A DNA stretch of 42,198 nucleotides from Albibeggiatoa sp964388965 (GCA_964388965.1 CAYMCP010000023.1:1-42198); one strand, 5' to 3'. Positions 18,264 to 27,890 are shown, numbered from the stretch's first letter. Program-made: numbers and translations. The notes: generated by a model not told the origin, from the letters alone.

Positions 18264-19084
18264 AATACTTAATTTTGTTTTATTTTATATTTTTATTAGT
18301 TGCTTGTGCTGCTAATCCCGTTGTTAATGAAAAAGATTTTGAGCAACTTAATAGTTTAGAAGATTTAAAATATTTAAAATATGATATTAGTAAATTAAAG
18401 CCCTATGAGCCACAAAAAATATCAGAAATTAACTTAAATTTAGGTATTGAATACATGAAGCGAGGCAATATGGAAATTGCTATGAATCGTTTACGCAAGG
18501 CGGTGGAGCAAGATGAAAATTATGCCGATGCGTACAGTACCTTAGCACTTTTATACGAGCGAGTCGGACAAGTTGAAGAAGCACGGCAACACTACTTAAA
18601 AGCAATTAAATTACAAGCTTATAATGCAACCATTCAAAATAATTATGGACAATTTTTATGTAAATATGGTACTTGGCAACAAGCCAGTCGTGCATTTTTA
18701 ATCGCATTAGCTAATCCTGTTTACGCACGTCCCCAAGTGCCCGCGACCAATGCCGCTATTTGCGCAATGCGTCATAAAAAAAATGAGGAAGCTGAGGCTT
18801 ATTTGCGTCATGCTTTAACTGTAAAACCTAATTTTGATCGTGCTTTATATCAAATGGCACTATTACATTTTGAAACAGGTCGTTATAATGTGGCAGAGGA
18901 TTATTTTGATCGTTATATGACAAATAGATCGCACAACGCACAAACTTTGTGGCTAGGTATTCGTATTGCTCACGCATTGGGCGACGTGACAATGGAAACG
19001 CATTATGCCCGAACTTTACGTTCAGAGTTTCCTGACGCTATCGAAGTGCAATGGCTGAACAAAAGACTCTACCATAATAAATAA
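18260..19084 (+). CDS. pilF: Type IV pilus biogenesis/stability lipoprotein PilF (PilW), TPR
   Basis: PilF (PilW) is an outer-membrane lipoprotein needed for assembly of the PilQ secretin in type IV pili. The 274-residue protein has a lipobox ending FLLVAC (Cys16) and about five TPR units, such as LGIEYMKRGNMEIAMNRLR, LALLYERVGQVEEARQHYLK and NYGQFLCKYGTWQQASRAF; the last pattern is typical of PilF. It is coupled to rlmN by a 4-bp overlap and followed 18 bp later by rodZ, the classic order in gammaproteobacteria. Its presence implies the organism makes type IV pili; no other pil gene is in the window. Confidence 0.93.
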   Translation: MKYLILFYFIFLLVACAANPVVNEKDFEQLNSLEDLKYLKYDISKLKPYEPQKISEINLNLGIEYMKRGNMEIAMNRLRKAVEQDENYADAYSTLALLYERVGQVEEARQHYLKAIKLQAYNATIQNNYGQFLCKYGTWQQASRAFLIALANPVYARPQVPATNAAICAMRHKKNEEAEAYLRHALTVKPNFDRALYQMALLHFETGRYNVAEDYFDRYMTNRSHNAQTLWLGIRIAHALGDVTMETHYARTLRSEFPDAIEVQWLNKRLYHNK

Positions 19085-19102
19085 AGTATCACGGTACATA
19101 AT

Positions 19103-20125
19103 ATGACAGCAATTTACGGAAATGATCTGGCAGAAGATGTTGTAGTTGACACGACTATCGCAGAAGTAGCTGAAGACGGACAGCAAGCCTCTATCCCAGA
19201 AACAGTTGAATCAAATGGTTTAAAACCCGGTCAGTGGTTAAAGCAGTTACGTGAGCAAAAAAGTTTTTCTGTAGAGCATGTTGCAGATAGACTTTACTTA
19301 GATGCGGGTGTTGTTACAGCCCTAGAAGAAGACAATTACGCTGCATTGCCACCACCGATTTTTGTACGTGGTTACATTCGTAATTATGCTAAATTGCTAG
19401 AAGTGCCTTCATCAGATGAGTTAGTTAATGCTTACAATGCGATACAGCCTGATGTTTCCTTACCTACTAAAATAATAGCAAAAAAAATTAAATATGATGG
19501 TCAAGTCCACACTGTTAGCAGTAAAGATTGGCGGGTACAGATATTTACTTACGCATTCTTCTTAACAGTTGCTGTTTTATTAGTTTTGGGTGGTATTCGC
19601 ACACTTTCCAATAATCAATCTACACAAAATGTCCCGTTACCATTGGAAATTAATAATGGTGCGGAAACAGAACATTCTATTGCCATACCTTTGCCGGAGG
19701 ACTCAACAGACGAAACAGCTTACGAGCCACCATCAGAAAATAGTGAGTTGGATAATAGTAATAATTCGGCAAATGATGTGGACGAAGTAACGATTGCAGT
19801 CACATCAACCGAAGATGGTAATGTACAAAATGAGACTACGGTAAAACCAACTTTTACCGCAGAGCAACTTCATACTGTCGTGGTGAATTATAATGCAGAT
19901 TCGTGGACACGCATTACAGATAATACCAATGAAAAAGTATACGAGGGTATTGCCAAAGCAGGACGCAGTGTTACCGTTACAGGCGAACCGCCATTTAAAA
20001 TGCGTTTTGGTGTCGTGGAAGGGGTAACTGTGGAATATAAAAATGAACTTATTGTTGTCGCAACCCATCCAAGCCGCTCAGGACGCAGTATTACAATTGG
20101 TGAGCCTTTACCCGACATGCAATAA
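19103..20125 (+). CDS. rodZ: Cytoskeletal bitopic membrane protein RodZ
   Basis: RodZ links MreB filaments to the elongation machinery and sets rod shape. The 340-residue protein has an N-terminal Cro/XRE-like helix-turn-helix domain (about 40-105, GQWLKQLREQKSFSVEHVAD and IFVRGYIRNYAKLL), one transmembrane segment (about 147-165), an acidic low-complexity linker (about 185-245) and a periplasmic DUF4115 beta domain (about 255-335, WTRITDNTNEKVYEG and GEPPFKMRFG). It is third in rlmN-pilF-rodZ. ispG normally follows; here a 192-bp gap leads to pcm. Confidence 0.94.
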   Translation: MTAIYGNDLAEDVVVDTTIAEVAEDGQQASIPETVESNGLKPGQWLKQLREQKSFSVEHVADRLYLDAGVVTALEEDNYAALPPPIFVRGYIRNYAKLLEVPSSDELVNAYNAIQPDVSLPTKIIAKKIKYDGQVHTVSSKDWRVQIFTYAFFLTVAVLLVLGGIRTLSNNQSTQNVPLPLEINNGAETEHSIAIPLPEDSTDETAYEPPSENSELDNSNNSANDVDEVTIAVTSTEDGNVQNETTVKPTFTAEQLHTVVVNYNADSWTRITDNTNEKVYEGIAKAGRSVTVTGEPPFKMRFGVVEGVTVEYKNELIVVATHPSRSGRSITIGEPLPDMQ

Positions 20126-20317
20126 AGTGATAGGTACACAACAATCAGCATGACGACTGCGTCCCGACAAAGATTTACAAAGTTCAACTGACTGCGCGTC
20201 ACCAATTAAATCGTTTGCGCATGACATGCTTAGTTTCTGAGCTAATTAATAGTGGTATCCTAAATATATTTTAAAGATGTCAAATCGGTTCTATAACAAT
20301 TACCTTTCTATCAAAAT

Positions 20318-20998
20318 ATGTCCGTCTCAATGAATTACAGCAAAATAACTAAACAAAAACTGCTATCTCAATATAAATATGAACGACAATTACTCATTGC
20401 ACGTTTACAACAAAAAGGTATTGAAACTCCGGAAATTTTAGAAACGATTTACGAAGTACCGCGCCATTTTTTTATTGATGAAGCCCTATCAAGTCACGCT
20501 TACGCTGATCACCCATTACCAATTGGTCACAGTCAAACAATCTCACAGCCTTACATTGTCGCCAAGATGACTGAAATATTATGGAATAGTGCGCCACATG
20601 GTAAAGTGTTGGAAATTGGTACCGGTTGTGGTTATCAGACCGCCGTTTTAGCTCATTTGTATGAAAATGTTTACACAGTGGAGCGCATTGCAGATTTAGC
20701 AGCGAACGCTTATAAGAGATTAAAATTTTTAGAATTGAATAATATTGTTTTTTCTCATGCTGACGGCTTTGAGGGTTGGAAAGAATACGCGCCTTATCAC
20801 GCAATAATCGTTACTGCCGCCCCCGAATTTTTACCACCTGAATTATTGATTCAAATTGATATTAATGGATGTCTTGTCATTCCTGTAGGACATCAGAGAC
20901 AACAGCAATTATTAAAAATTGTTCGTAAATCAAATTGTTATGAGCAATACGTCCTAGACCCCGTGAGTTTTGTACCGCTTAAAAAAGGAATTTTGTAA
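20318..20998 (+). CDS. pcm: Protein-L-isoaspartate O-methyltransferase
   Basis: Pcm repairs L-isoaspartyl residues in aged proteins using S-adenosylmethionine. The 226-residue protein has the SAM-binding motif I LEIGTGCGY (98-106) and the substrate-site phrase GHSQTISQPYIVAKMTE (about 70-86). RHFFIDEALSSHAYADHPLPI and the closing FVPLKKG are typical. Two in-frame ATGs (20318 and 20330) are possible starts; neither has a clear Shine-Dalgarno. The usual partner genes surE or rpoS are not adjacent; leuS follows 90 bp downstream with its own likely promoter. Confidence 0.95.
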   Translation: MSVSMNYSKITKQKLLSQYKYERQLLIARLQQKGIETPEILETIYEVPRHFFIDEALSSHAYADHPLPIGHSQTISQPYIVAKMTEILWNSAPHGKVLEIGTGCGYQTAVLAHLYENVYTVERIADLAANAYKRLKFLELNNIVFSHADGFEGWKEYAPYHAIIVTAAPEFLPPELLIQIDINGCLVIPVGHQRQQQLLKIVRKSNCYEQYVLDPVSFVPLKKGIL

Positions 20999-21043
20999 AA
21001 CCAACATTTCTTTGTTGCCCACTTTGCTATTTAATTTGTGGCA

Positions 21044-21049
21044 TATAAT
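21044..21049 (+). promoter_or_regulatory. Candidate -10 box for leuS
   Basis: A perfect TATAAT ends 39 bp before the leuS ATG, in the 90-bp gap after pcm. No good -35 hexamer is seen 16-18 bp upstream. The call rests on the hexamer and its position. Confidence 0.35.
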
Positions 21050-21088
21050 ACTTAATCATTCACGATACACCTTTCAAAATCAAATTCT

Positions 21089-23659
21089 ATGCAACAACAA
21101 TACGACCCCCAAACAATAGAAATCGAAATACAACAGCGTTGGGCACAACAAGATGTGTTCAAAGTCACGGAAGACAAAAATAAAGAAAAATTTTATTGTC
21201 TCTCCATGTTTCCTTATCCCAGTGGGAAGCTACACATGGGGCACGTTCGCAATTACACCATCGGCGATGTGATTTCACGCTACCAAAGAATGCAAGGTAA
21301 AAATGTATTACAACCAATGGGTTGGGATGCGTTCGGATTGCCTGCGGAAAATGCTGCGATTCAAAATAAAACTGCTCCTGCAAAGTGGACTTATGCCAAC
21401 ATCGACTACATGCGTGAACAACTTAAACGTCTTGGTTTTGGCTACGACTGGTCACGTGAATTAGCGACTTGTACTGATAAATATTACCGATGGGAACAAT
21501 GGTTTTTCACTCGTTTATACGAAAAAGGCTTAGTCTACAAAAAAAATGCAGTCGTCAACTGGGACCCAATTGATCAAACTGTATTAGCCAATGAGCAAGT
21601 GATTGATGGACGCGGCTGGCGTTCAGGTGCATTAGTCGAACGGCGTGAAATTCCACAATGGTTCTTGAAAATTACTGATTATGCAGAAGAATTACTCAAC
21701 GACTTAGCGAAATTAGACGATTGGCCTGAAGCAGTTAAAACCATGCAAATTAATTGGATTGGACGCTCAGAGGGGGTTGAAATTCATTTTAAATTAGGCG
21801 ATGAGGATTTAACTGTATTCACCACTCGCCCCGATACTTTAATGGGTGTCACTTATATGGGCATCGCCGCAGAACATCCCGTAGCAAAACAAGCCGCTAA
21901 AAATAATCCCGAACTTGCTGCATTTTTACAACAGTGTAATCAAGGCGGTACGGCTGAGGCTGACATCGAAACCGCAGAAAAATTGGGTATGGACACAGGT
22001 TTACGCGCCACGCACCCGATTACTGGCGATGAAGTACCCGTGTGGGTTGCCAATTTCGTGTTAATGGGCTACGGTTCTGGAGCTGTAATGTCCGTACCTG
22101 CACATGATCAACGTGATTTTGAATTTGCGCAAAAATATGGTTTGCCAATTAAACAAGTGATTAAGCCTGTTGATGGCGAATTACCTAAAACTATGCGCGA
22201 AGCAATGACGGAAAAAGGTGTATTGTTTAATTCAGCGCAATTCGATGGACTCACGTCACAACAAGCATTTGTCAAAATTGCCGAATATTTAGAAGCAAAT
22301 CAACAAGGTGAACGCCAAGTTAATTATCGTTTACGAGATTGGGGCGTGTCACGGCAACGTTATTGGGGTTGTCCGATTCCGATTATTAATTGTCCGACTT
22401 GTGGGGCTGTTGCTGTTCCTGAGCGAGATTTACCGGTTAAATTGCCAGAAGATGTGGTATTAGATGGTGCAGGTTCGCCGCTTAAAAAAGATACCCATTT
22501 CTATCAAACCACTTGCCCAAAATGTGGCGGAATGGCTGAACGCGAAACGGATACCTTTGATACATTTTTTGAATCTTCTTGGTATTACGCACGATTTGCT
22601 AGCGCGGATTGTGAACAAAGCATGTTAGACGAGCGAGCAAAACATTGGTTGCCCGTTGACCAGTATATTGGCGGAATTGAACATGCGATTTTACATTTAT
22701 TGTATGCACGATTTTTCCACAAATTGATGCGTGATGAGGGATTAGTGCATTGTGATGAGCCATTTAAACGCTTATTGACTCAAGGCATGGTGTTAGCGGA
22801 TTCATTTTCGCAACTAACTGAGGAAGGTGAAAAGCTTTGGATTGCGCCGCAGGATGTGGATACTGAAACGGATGAAAAAGGACGGATTATCAGTGCAAGT
22901 TATCAAGGCAGACCTGTGGAACATGCAGGCATGAGCAAAATGTCTAAGTCGCGTAATAACGGTGTTGACCCACAATTAATGATAGATAAGTTTGGCGCGG
23001 ATACGGTGCGTTTATTTGTGATGTCGGATTCACCACCGGATCAATCGTTGGAATGGTCGGAATCAGGTGTAGAAGGTTCTGCGCGATTTTTACGCCGCTT
23101 GTGGCAATGGATAGATGAGCATACACAAAAAGAAATTCCTAGCTTAGATTTGGCAAATTTAAATGCGGATGAAAAAGCTTTGCGCCGTCAAATCCATTCC
23201 ACGATTGAAAAAGTTAGCGATGATTTAGGGCGGCGTTATACGTTTAATACTGCCATTGCTAGTATGCGCGAATTGTTGAATAGTCTTAGTAAAGCCGAAG
23301 ATAGTCCACAAATGAATGCAGTTGTACAGGAAGGTTATGAGGCGGTGGTGCTGATGTTCGCGCCGATTATTCCACATATAACGCAGCGTTTATGGGAATC
23401 TTTGGGTAAAACAGGTTTGATTTTAAATGTTGCTTGGCCAAAAGTAGACAAATCCGCTTTAGTGCAAGATGAGCTTAATTTAGTGGTGCAAGTAAACGGC
23501 AAACGCCGGGCGAATATTATTGTTACAACTGATGCGTCGCCAGAAACAATTGAACAAATTGCTTTGAATGATGAGCATGTACAAAAATTCACTGCTGATA
23601 AAACAGTGCGTAAAGTAATCGTCGTACCTAAGAAATTAGTCAATATTGTGGTGGGATAG
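21089..23659 (+). CDS. leuS: Leucyl-tRNA synthetase
   Basis: A class I aminoacyl-tRNA synthetase that charges tRNA-Leu. At 856 residues it is of normal bacterial length. The HIGH-type motif is HMGH at 49-52 (YPSGKLHMGHVRNYTIGD) and the KMSKS loop is at 617-621 (MSKMSKSRNNG). The CP1 editing domain lies between them, with its threonine-rich (TTRPDTLMG) and aspartate-containing (VMSVPAHDQRDFEF) regions, so post-transfer editing should be intact. A zinc-ribbon-like CPTCG...CPKCGG pair (about 439-479) is present. lptE usually follows leuS in gammaproteobacteria; a small periplasmic protein gene takes that place here. Confidence 0.98.
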   Translation: MQQQYDPQTIEIEIQQRWAQQDVFKVTEDKNKEKFYCLSMFPYPSGKLHMGHVRNYTIGDVISRYQRMQGKNVLQPMGWDAFGLPAENAAIQNKTAPAKWTYANIDYMREQLKRLGFGYDWSRELATCTDKYYRWEQWFFTRLYEKGLVYKKNAVVNWDPIDQTVLANEQVIDGRGWRSGALVERREIPQWFLKITDYAEELLNDLAKLDDWPEAVKTMQINWIGRSEGVEIHFKLGDEDLTVFTTRPDTLMGVTYMGIAAEHPVAKQAAKNNPELAAFLQQCNQGGTAEADIETAEKLGMDTGLRATHPITGDEVPVWVANFVLMGYGSGAVMSVPAHDQRDFEFAQKYGLPIKQVIKPVDGELPKTMREAMTEKGVLFNSAQFDGLTSQQAFVKIAEYLEANQQGERQVNYRLRDWGVSRQRYWGCPIPIINCPTCGAVAVPERDLPVKLPEDVVLDGAGSPLKKDTHFYQTTCPKCGGMAERETDTFDTFFESSWYYARFASADCEQSMLDERAKHWLPVDQYIGGIEHAILHLLYARFFHKLMRDEGLVHCDEPFKRLLTQGMVLADSFSQLTEEGEKLWIAPQDVDTETDEKGRIISASYQGRPVEHAGMSKMSKSRNNGVDPQLMIDKFGADTVRLFVMSDSPPDQSLEWSESGVEGSARFLRRLWQWIDEHTQKEIPSLDLANLNADEKALRRQIHSTIEKVSDDLGRRYTFNTAIASMRELLNSLSKAEDSPQMNAVVQEGYEAVVLMFAPIIPHITQRLWESLGKTGLILNVAWPKVDKSALVQDELNLVVQVNGKRRANIIVTTDASPETIEQIALNDEHVQKFTADKTVRKVIVVPKKLVNIVVG

Positions 23660-23818
23660 TTGAAATACAGTAGGTGACTTTAGTGATGACCTGCTACGCT
23701 AATTCTACAAATAAATTCTTGTATTTACGATTAATTCGTACCATTTTACTTAGTCAAATTGCTGTTTACACGTCTCCATGTAACAATGCACGCTATACGT
23801 TTAAACAAAGGACGAAAA

Positions 23819-24358
23819 GTGAAAACAATTTTATACACATTGATTTTATCAATTACCAGTTTGTCGGCAATGGCTGATTGTAAATTCGATAGAACGAGCA
23901 ATTACGGTGAATTTCAAGTGCGAGTATACACTGACGGTCATAGCTGCTCATTGCAAAGCTATCAGATTGTCGTGCGCCGGGCGGGGCAAGTCTTACAAAC
24001 AGTAACAAAGCAAAGTGAAGCAATTAAACAAATATGGTTGACTGATTTAGATAACAACGGATTATTTGAATTACTTGTTTTTTCTGCATCGGTCGAAGCT
24101 GGAAAATATGGTGAATTGGCATTGCATGAGTGGACTGGAAGCGGATTTCATTCACATTTCTTACCACCGCCTGCCGTAATACAAGGCTATCGAGGCTTTG
24201 ATAATTATCGCATCTACCAAAATCAAATTATTCACGAATTCCCAATTTATCAGCAAGGCGATAAAGAATGTTGTCCGTCGAGTGGTAAAAGACAATCTAT
24301 TTATCAATATCAAAATGGGAATTTTGTACAAATTGCGTCCAATTTGGTTAATAATTGA
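23819..24358 (+). CDS. Periplasmic protein resembling PliI-type inhibitors of invertebrate lysozyme
   Basis: I chose the GTG at 23819 because AAAGGA precedes it by 6 nt and the product then begins with a clean signal peptide (MKTILYTLILSITSLSAMA, then DCKF). An in-frame ATG at 23759 would add a 20-residue extension with no signal character. The mature 160 residues contain four cysteines and phrases recalling the PliI family: IWLTDLDNNGLFELLVFS, GKYGELALHEW, YRGFDNYRI and GDKECCPSSGKR. PliI proteins bind and block I-type lysozymes in the periplasm. The match is by remembered pattern, so the function stays tentative. The gene follows leuS where lptE is common, but it does not look like LptE. 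Confidence 0.6.
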   Translation: MKTILYTLILSITSLSAMADCKFDRTSNYGEFQVRVYTDGHSCSLQSYQIVVRRAGQVLQTVTKQSEAIKQIWLTDLDNNGLFELLVFSASVEAGKYGELALHEWTGSGFHSHFLPPPAVIQGYRGFDNYRIYQNQIIHEFPIYQQGDKECCPSSGKRQSIYQYQNGNFVQIASNLVNN

Positions 24359-24556
24359 GTTTGCTATTACTAAGACAATCAGTGATCAGCAATTAAGTAA
24401 GATTTTGTTTTAAAACAAATATATTGTAACTGATAAATCGCAAGTACAGACGCAAATTTGTGCTAGTATTCATTAACTAAACACGGTAAGATAAATCTGT
24501 TATACGCGCTATTTAATTAAACGCGCATATAAAAATCGTCACCAGCACTTTGAGTT

Positions 24557-24649
24557 AAAGGAGGGCGCGAGAGAAGAGGAAAATCAATATCGCCCAACGG
24601 TGCGCACCCACCCCACCATGAAGGACGAAGTTTCTCGCGCAAATTAATG
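24557..24649 (+). promoter_or_regulatory. Structured leader: strong Shine-Dalgarno separated from the yqgE start by a hairpin
   Basis: AAAGGAGGG (24557-24565) is an excellent Shine-Dalgarno but lies about 82 nt before the yqgE ATG (24647), too far for direct use. GCGCGAGAGA (24565-24574) can pair with TTTCTCGCGC (24631-24640), a 10-bp stem with one G-U. Folding brings the Shine-Dalgarno next to the stem, with six unpaired bases (AAATTA) left before the ATG. The 56-nt loop contains a perfect palindrome GGTGCGCACC (24599-24608) and a 9-codon ORF (MKDEVSRAN, 24618-24647) whose stop overlaps the yqgE start. No other Shine-Dalgarno lies near the start. Confidence 0.5.
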
Positions 24650-25216
24650 ATAGAAACTACTTATTTAGCCAATCATTTGTTGATTGCGATGCCAAATTTA
24701 GATGATCCATCCTTTTCGCAGACAGTTACTTATGTTTGTGTGCATAATGATGACGGTGCAATGGGTATTGTGATTAATCGCCCTATTGTCGGTATAGATA
24801 TAGGACAAATATTTGAACACATGAATATTGAATCTCACAATCCCAACATTGAAAGATTGCCAGTATTTGACGGTGGTCCAGTGCAAAAAGAGCGCGGATT
24901 TATATTACATGAGCCAGAAGGGAAGTGGGACGCGATGTTATTGTTACAAGAGCATGTCGCTATCACTACCTCGCAGGACATTTTACAAGCAATGGCGCAG
25001 GGTGAAGGACCTAATAAAGTGCTAATAGCATTGGGTTACGCGGGTTGGTCTGCGGGGCAATTGGAACGGGAAATATTAGAAAATACATGGCTAACCATCC
25101 CAGCAAATGATAACGATATTATCTTTTCAATTCCGTCCGAAAATCGCTGGCAAGCGGCAGCTTCAAAATTAGGTGTAGACTTAAATCTGTTGTCCACACA
25201 AGCCGGACACAGTTAA
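24647..25216 (+). CDS. yqgE: YqgE/AlgH family protein
   Basis: A 189-residue cytoplasmic protein of the UPF0301 (AlgH) family. It has the family signature at the start (HLLIAMPNLDDPSFSQTVTY), then HNDDGAMGIVINRP, GGPVQKERGFILH and LGYAGWSAGQLEREILENTW. The start is fixed by homology: family members begin only a few residues before HLLIAMP. Function is not settled; AlgH was linked to alginate regulation in Pseudomonas. ruvX (yqgF) commonly follows and may be co-transcribed, but is absent here. Translation start appears to depend on a folded leader (24557-24649). Confidence 0.93.
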   Translation: MIETTYLANHLLIAMPNLDDPSFSQTVTYVCVHNDDGAMGIVINRPIVGIDIGQIFEHMNIESHNPNIERLPVFDGGPVQKERGFILHEPEGKWDAMLLLQEHVAITTSQDILQAMAQGEGPNKVLIALGYAGWSAGQLEREILENTWLTIPANDNDIIFSIPSENRWQAAASKLGVDLNLLSTQAGHS

Positions 25217-25344
25217 AGATAATTGCACAAGCTCAAAAATACCTTTAGATAGTTGATTGCTATTGAGATGGAGGGCTTGATTCCTGTCTATGCAGGTGGT
25301 GTGGATTGGTGATAATTCGTGATGTGGCGCGTAGGAACGAGGTA

Positions 25345-27890
25345 TTATAACCCTTTGAATAAATAAGATATTATACTTCTAAGGTTTATCTTTGGTTTAT
25401 CTTTTGATGGCGGATTATTAACCAACTCACTATCATCACCTAAATTAATATTTGTTTTTTCTATATCACCTTTATTGTAAAATTCACGGTTATTTTTATC
25501 TCCCATGACTAAATCACCTTGAAAATTAAACGTTTGTCCAATATTTTTGTTTCTAGTGCGCTCAATGCCATTGAGTAATTTTTTAACGTTGACTCTCTTA
25601 CGAAGCTCATAAACAGTATATTGTTCTTCACCCATTTCTTCAGCAGCAACCAAATGTTGATAAGGAATCAATACATTTTCGTATGGTACTTGTTCTTTGA
25701 CAACCAATTTTGCAATAGTTGAGCGGATTTTTTCAAAAGTCACGCGAATAGTTTGTAATAATTCACGTTTTTGCTCACCCGTCACATAAATGTAAATAAA
25801 TCTATCTTCTATATCAGCCTTAACCAGTGCTTTGGCTTTGTCTTTCGCCAATACAATACCTGTACGCCAATAGGTATTTTTTGAGGCTAATTTGTGTAAA
25901 TGGACAATAAAGCGAGAAATCACACTACTAGGTAGTACATCATAGTGTAATTCAAAGCGTAAACTGTTTTCATAATCCCAATTTATATCTGGTTCTTGTT
26001 TGCTGAGTAAATCAGGAATCAGAATGCGATTTTTTACATCAGGAAACTCAAAGCATAATTCAAATTTTTCCATAATATCCACAATAAAACGGTGTTTTCC
26101 TTCGAGATATTTTTCATGATCTGGTAAAATTTCGGCGAGTTGCTCAAGATCAAGAACACCTTTAGATTGAAATAGTTGATTGCTGTTGAGAATAGTATAA
26201 ATGCCTTGAGTAATCCATTGAGGATTTAAAATATTGGTTTCTTTTAGATAGGGACGTTGTTTGTCGTCGTTAAAATTGAGTACGATACCTAAATCATGTA
26301 AAAAGCCAATTAGCGTATTTTGACTGCTAGTATCTATCTTTTGTTTTTTGCAGATTTTGACGTATTCTTCATAAGGAATAAAATCACGCCGCATTTTTTC
26401 AAGTTTTGTTTTCACATTAAACCACGATGTAGGTAATAAGTCGTGAACGTGTTTAAGTTGGTCAATCCGTGTGAAAATCTCTTGTTTTAGAATTTCGATA
26501 TTTTCAGCATTTTTGCAGGAAACTTGGTGAAAGGATTTGATATTGCGATATTTTTGAGATAATTCTTTTTCATTTAATTCAAGCGGTTGCTGGTCAATTT
26601 TATTCGTTACCACAATCACGGGAGAGTCTGCGCCATAGGTTTGAATCAGTTTTAACCAGTATTCGACACGGCTATATTGTTCTTCTTGTCGAGCGTCGAG
26701 AACGAGCAGATATAAGCTGCGTTTAGTGAGGAAAAATTGATGCGTGGCGTGCATAATTTCTTGTCCACCAAAATCCCACACATTTAAACGAATTGTCTCA
26801 TTGTTAATTTCCACTGACCAATTTTGAATATTGATGCCATGAGTTTTATCTTCCTGTGCATCAAATTCACTATGTACTAGGCGTTTAATCAAGGAAGTTT
26901 TGCCCACACCGCCTTGTCCCAAAATAAGCACTTTTGCTTCATTAAGCGGTTGTTTTTCATTCTCTTTGAGATAGTTAAGGATGGCTTTAATGCCTTTTTT
27001 AATGATTTCTGGTGGTGGGTTTTCTAAGGGATTATGATCCAAATCTAATTGACTCAAATTTTGCAGTTGCCCAAACGACGCGGGCAGTTCTTTTAGCTGG
27101 TTTTCTTTCAACCATAATTCACTCAAGTTTCGCAGTTGCCCAAACGACGCGGGTAGCTCTTTTAGCTGGTTNNNNNNNNNNNNNNNNNNNNNNNNNNNNN
27201 NNNNNNNNNNNNNNNNNNNNNNNNNNNNNNNNNNNNNNNNNNNNNNNNNNNNNNNNNNNNNNNNNNNNNNNATTCACTCAAGTTTCGCAGTTGCCCAAAC
27301 GACGCGGGTAGCTCTTTTAGCTGGTTATAACTTAAATTTAATTCACTCAAGTTTCGCAGTTGCCCAAACGACGCGGGTAGCTCTTTTAGCTGGTTTTCTT
27401 GCAACCACAATTTACTCAAGTTTTGCAGTTGCCCAAACGACGCGGGCAGCTCTTCTAGCTGGTTTTCATATAAATATAATTTACTCAAGTTTCGCAGTTG
27501 CCCAAACGACGCGGGCAGCTCTTTTAGCTGGTTTTCTTGCAACCACAATTGACTCAAATTTTGCAGTTGCCCAAACGACGCGGGTAGCTCTTTTAGCTGG
27601 TTATAACTTAAATTTAATTCACTCAAGTTTCGCAGTTGCCCAAACGATGCGGGGAGTTCGATAATTTTATTGCTACGGAGAAATAATTTTTTTAGATTGC
27701 TGAGGTCAGTTAAAGCATTAGGAATAGTGCTAAGTCTTGATTCACCTAAATTTAAACGAATGACATGTTTATTCTCATCTACTGCATAGCCGTTTTTTCC
27801 ACTCCAACTCATAATATCCTCTAAGCTAATTTGCCGTAGCTCTTCACCAATTTCTTGCTCTAATTTTTTAATGATGTCTAAGTCGGTCAT
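25345..27890 (-). CDS. LRR-Roc-COR (ROCO family) GTPase, interrupted by an assembly gap
   Basis: One gene crosses a run of 100 Ns. From the ATG at 27890 (MTDLDIIKKLEQEIGEEL) it encodes a short N-terminal region, at least eight 23-residue leucine-rich repeats (LPASFGQLRNLSELNLSYNQ type), a Roc GTPase domain with P-loop GQGGVGKTSL (26896-26919 for its core), switch WDFGGQEIMH and base motif VVTNKIDQQ, then a COR dimerisation domain. The tail has FNFQGDLVMGDKN. Roc-COR proteins are GTPases activated by dimerisation and act as signalling scaffolds; ligand and output are unknown here. The apparent frame change at the Ns is an artefact: a missing stretch of 14 + 69n bases restores frame and repeat period. 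An in-frame TTG at 27959 is a less likely start. Confidence 0.88.
27040..27660 (-). repeat. 69-bp tandem DNA repeats encoding leucine-rich repeats
   Basis: Eight near-identical units share the anchor (t)cgcagttgcccaaacg at 27061, 27130, then after the N run 27285, 27354, 27423, 27492, 27561 and 27630 (T/C variation at the second base). Spacing is exactly 69 bp, i.e. 23 codons. Units alternate between a QLRNL and a QLQNL form. Such low divergence points to recent expansion or gene conversion, and explains the failed assembly in the middle. Confidence 0.95.
27172..27271. other. Assembly gap (100 Ns)
   Basis: Exactly 100 undetermined bases inside the leucine-rich-repeat array; such a round number is usually a placeholder for unknown length. 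The flanks break off inside one repeat unit: with 55 known bases between the flanking anchors, 14 missing bases complete one 69-bp unit, so the true gap should be 14 + 69n. Confidence 0.95.

Noticed and set aside
20140..20205. Further palindrome copies between rodZ and pcm
   Set aside because: Only 4-bp stems (GACG/CGTC, TGAC/GTCA) are found and the loops do not fit the 7-nt pattern.
27040..27660. CRISPR-like array of regularly spaced repeats
   Set aside because: The 69-bp period is in frame, the spacers are not unique, and the translation is a leucine-rich repeat.
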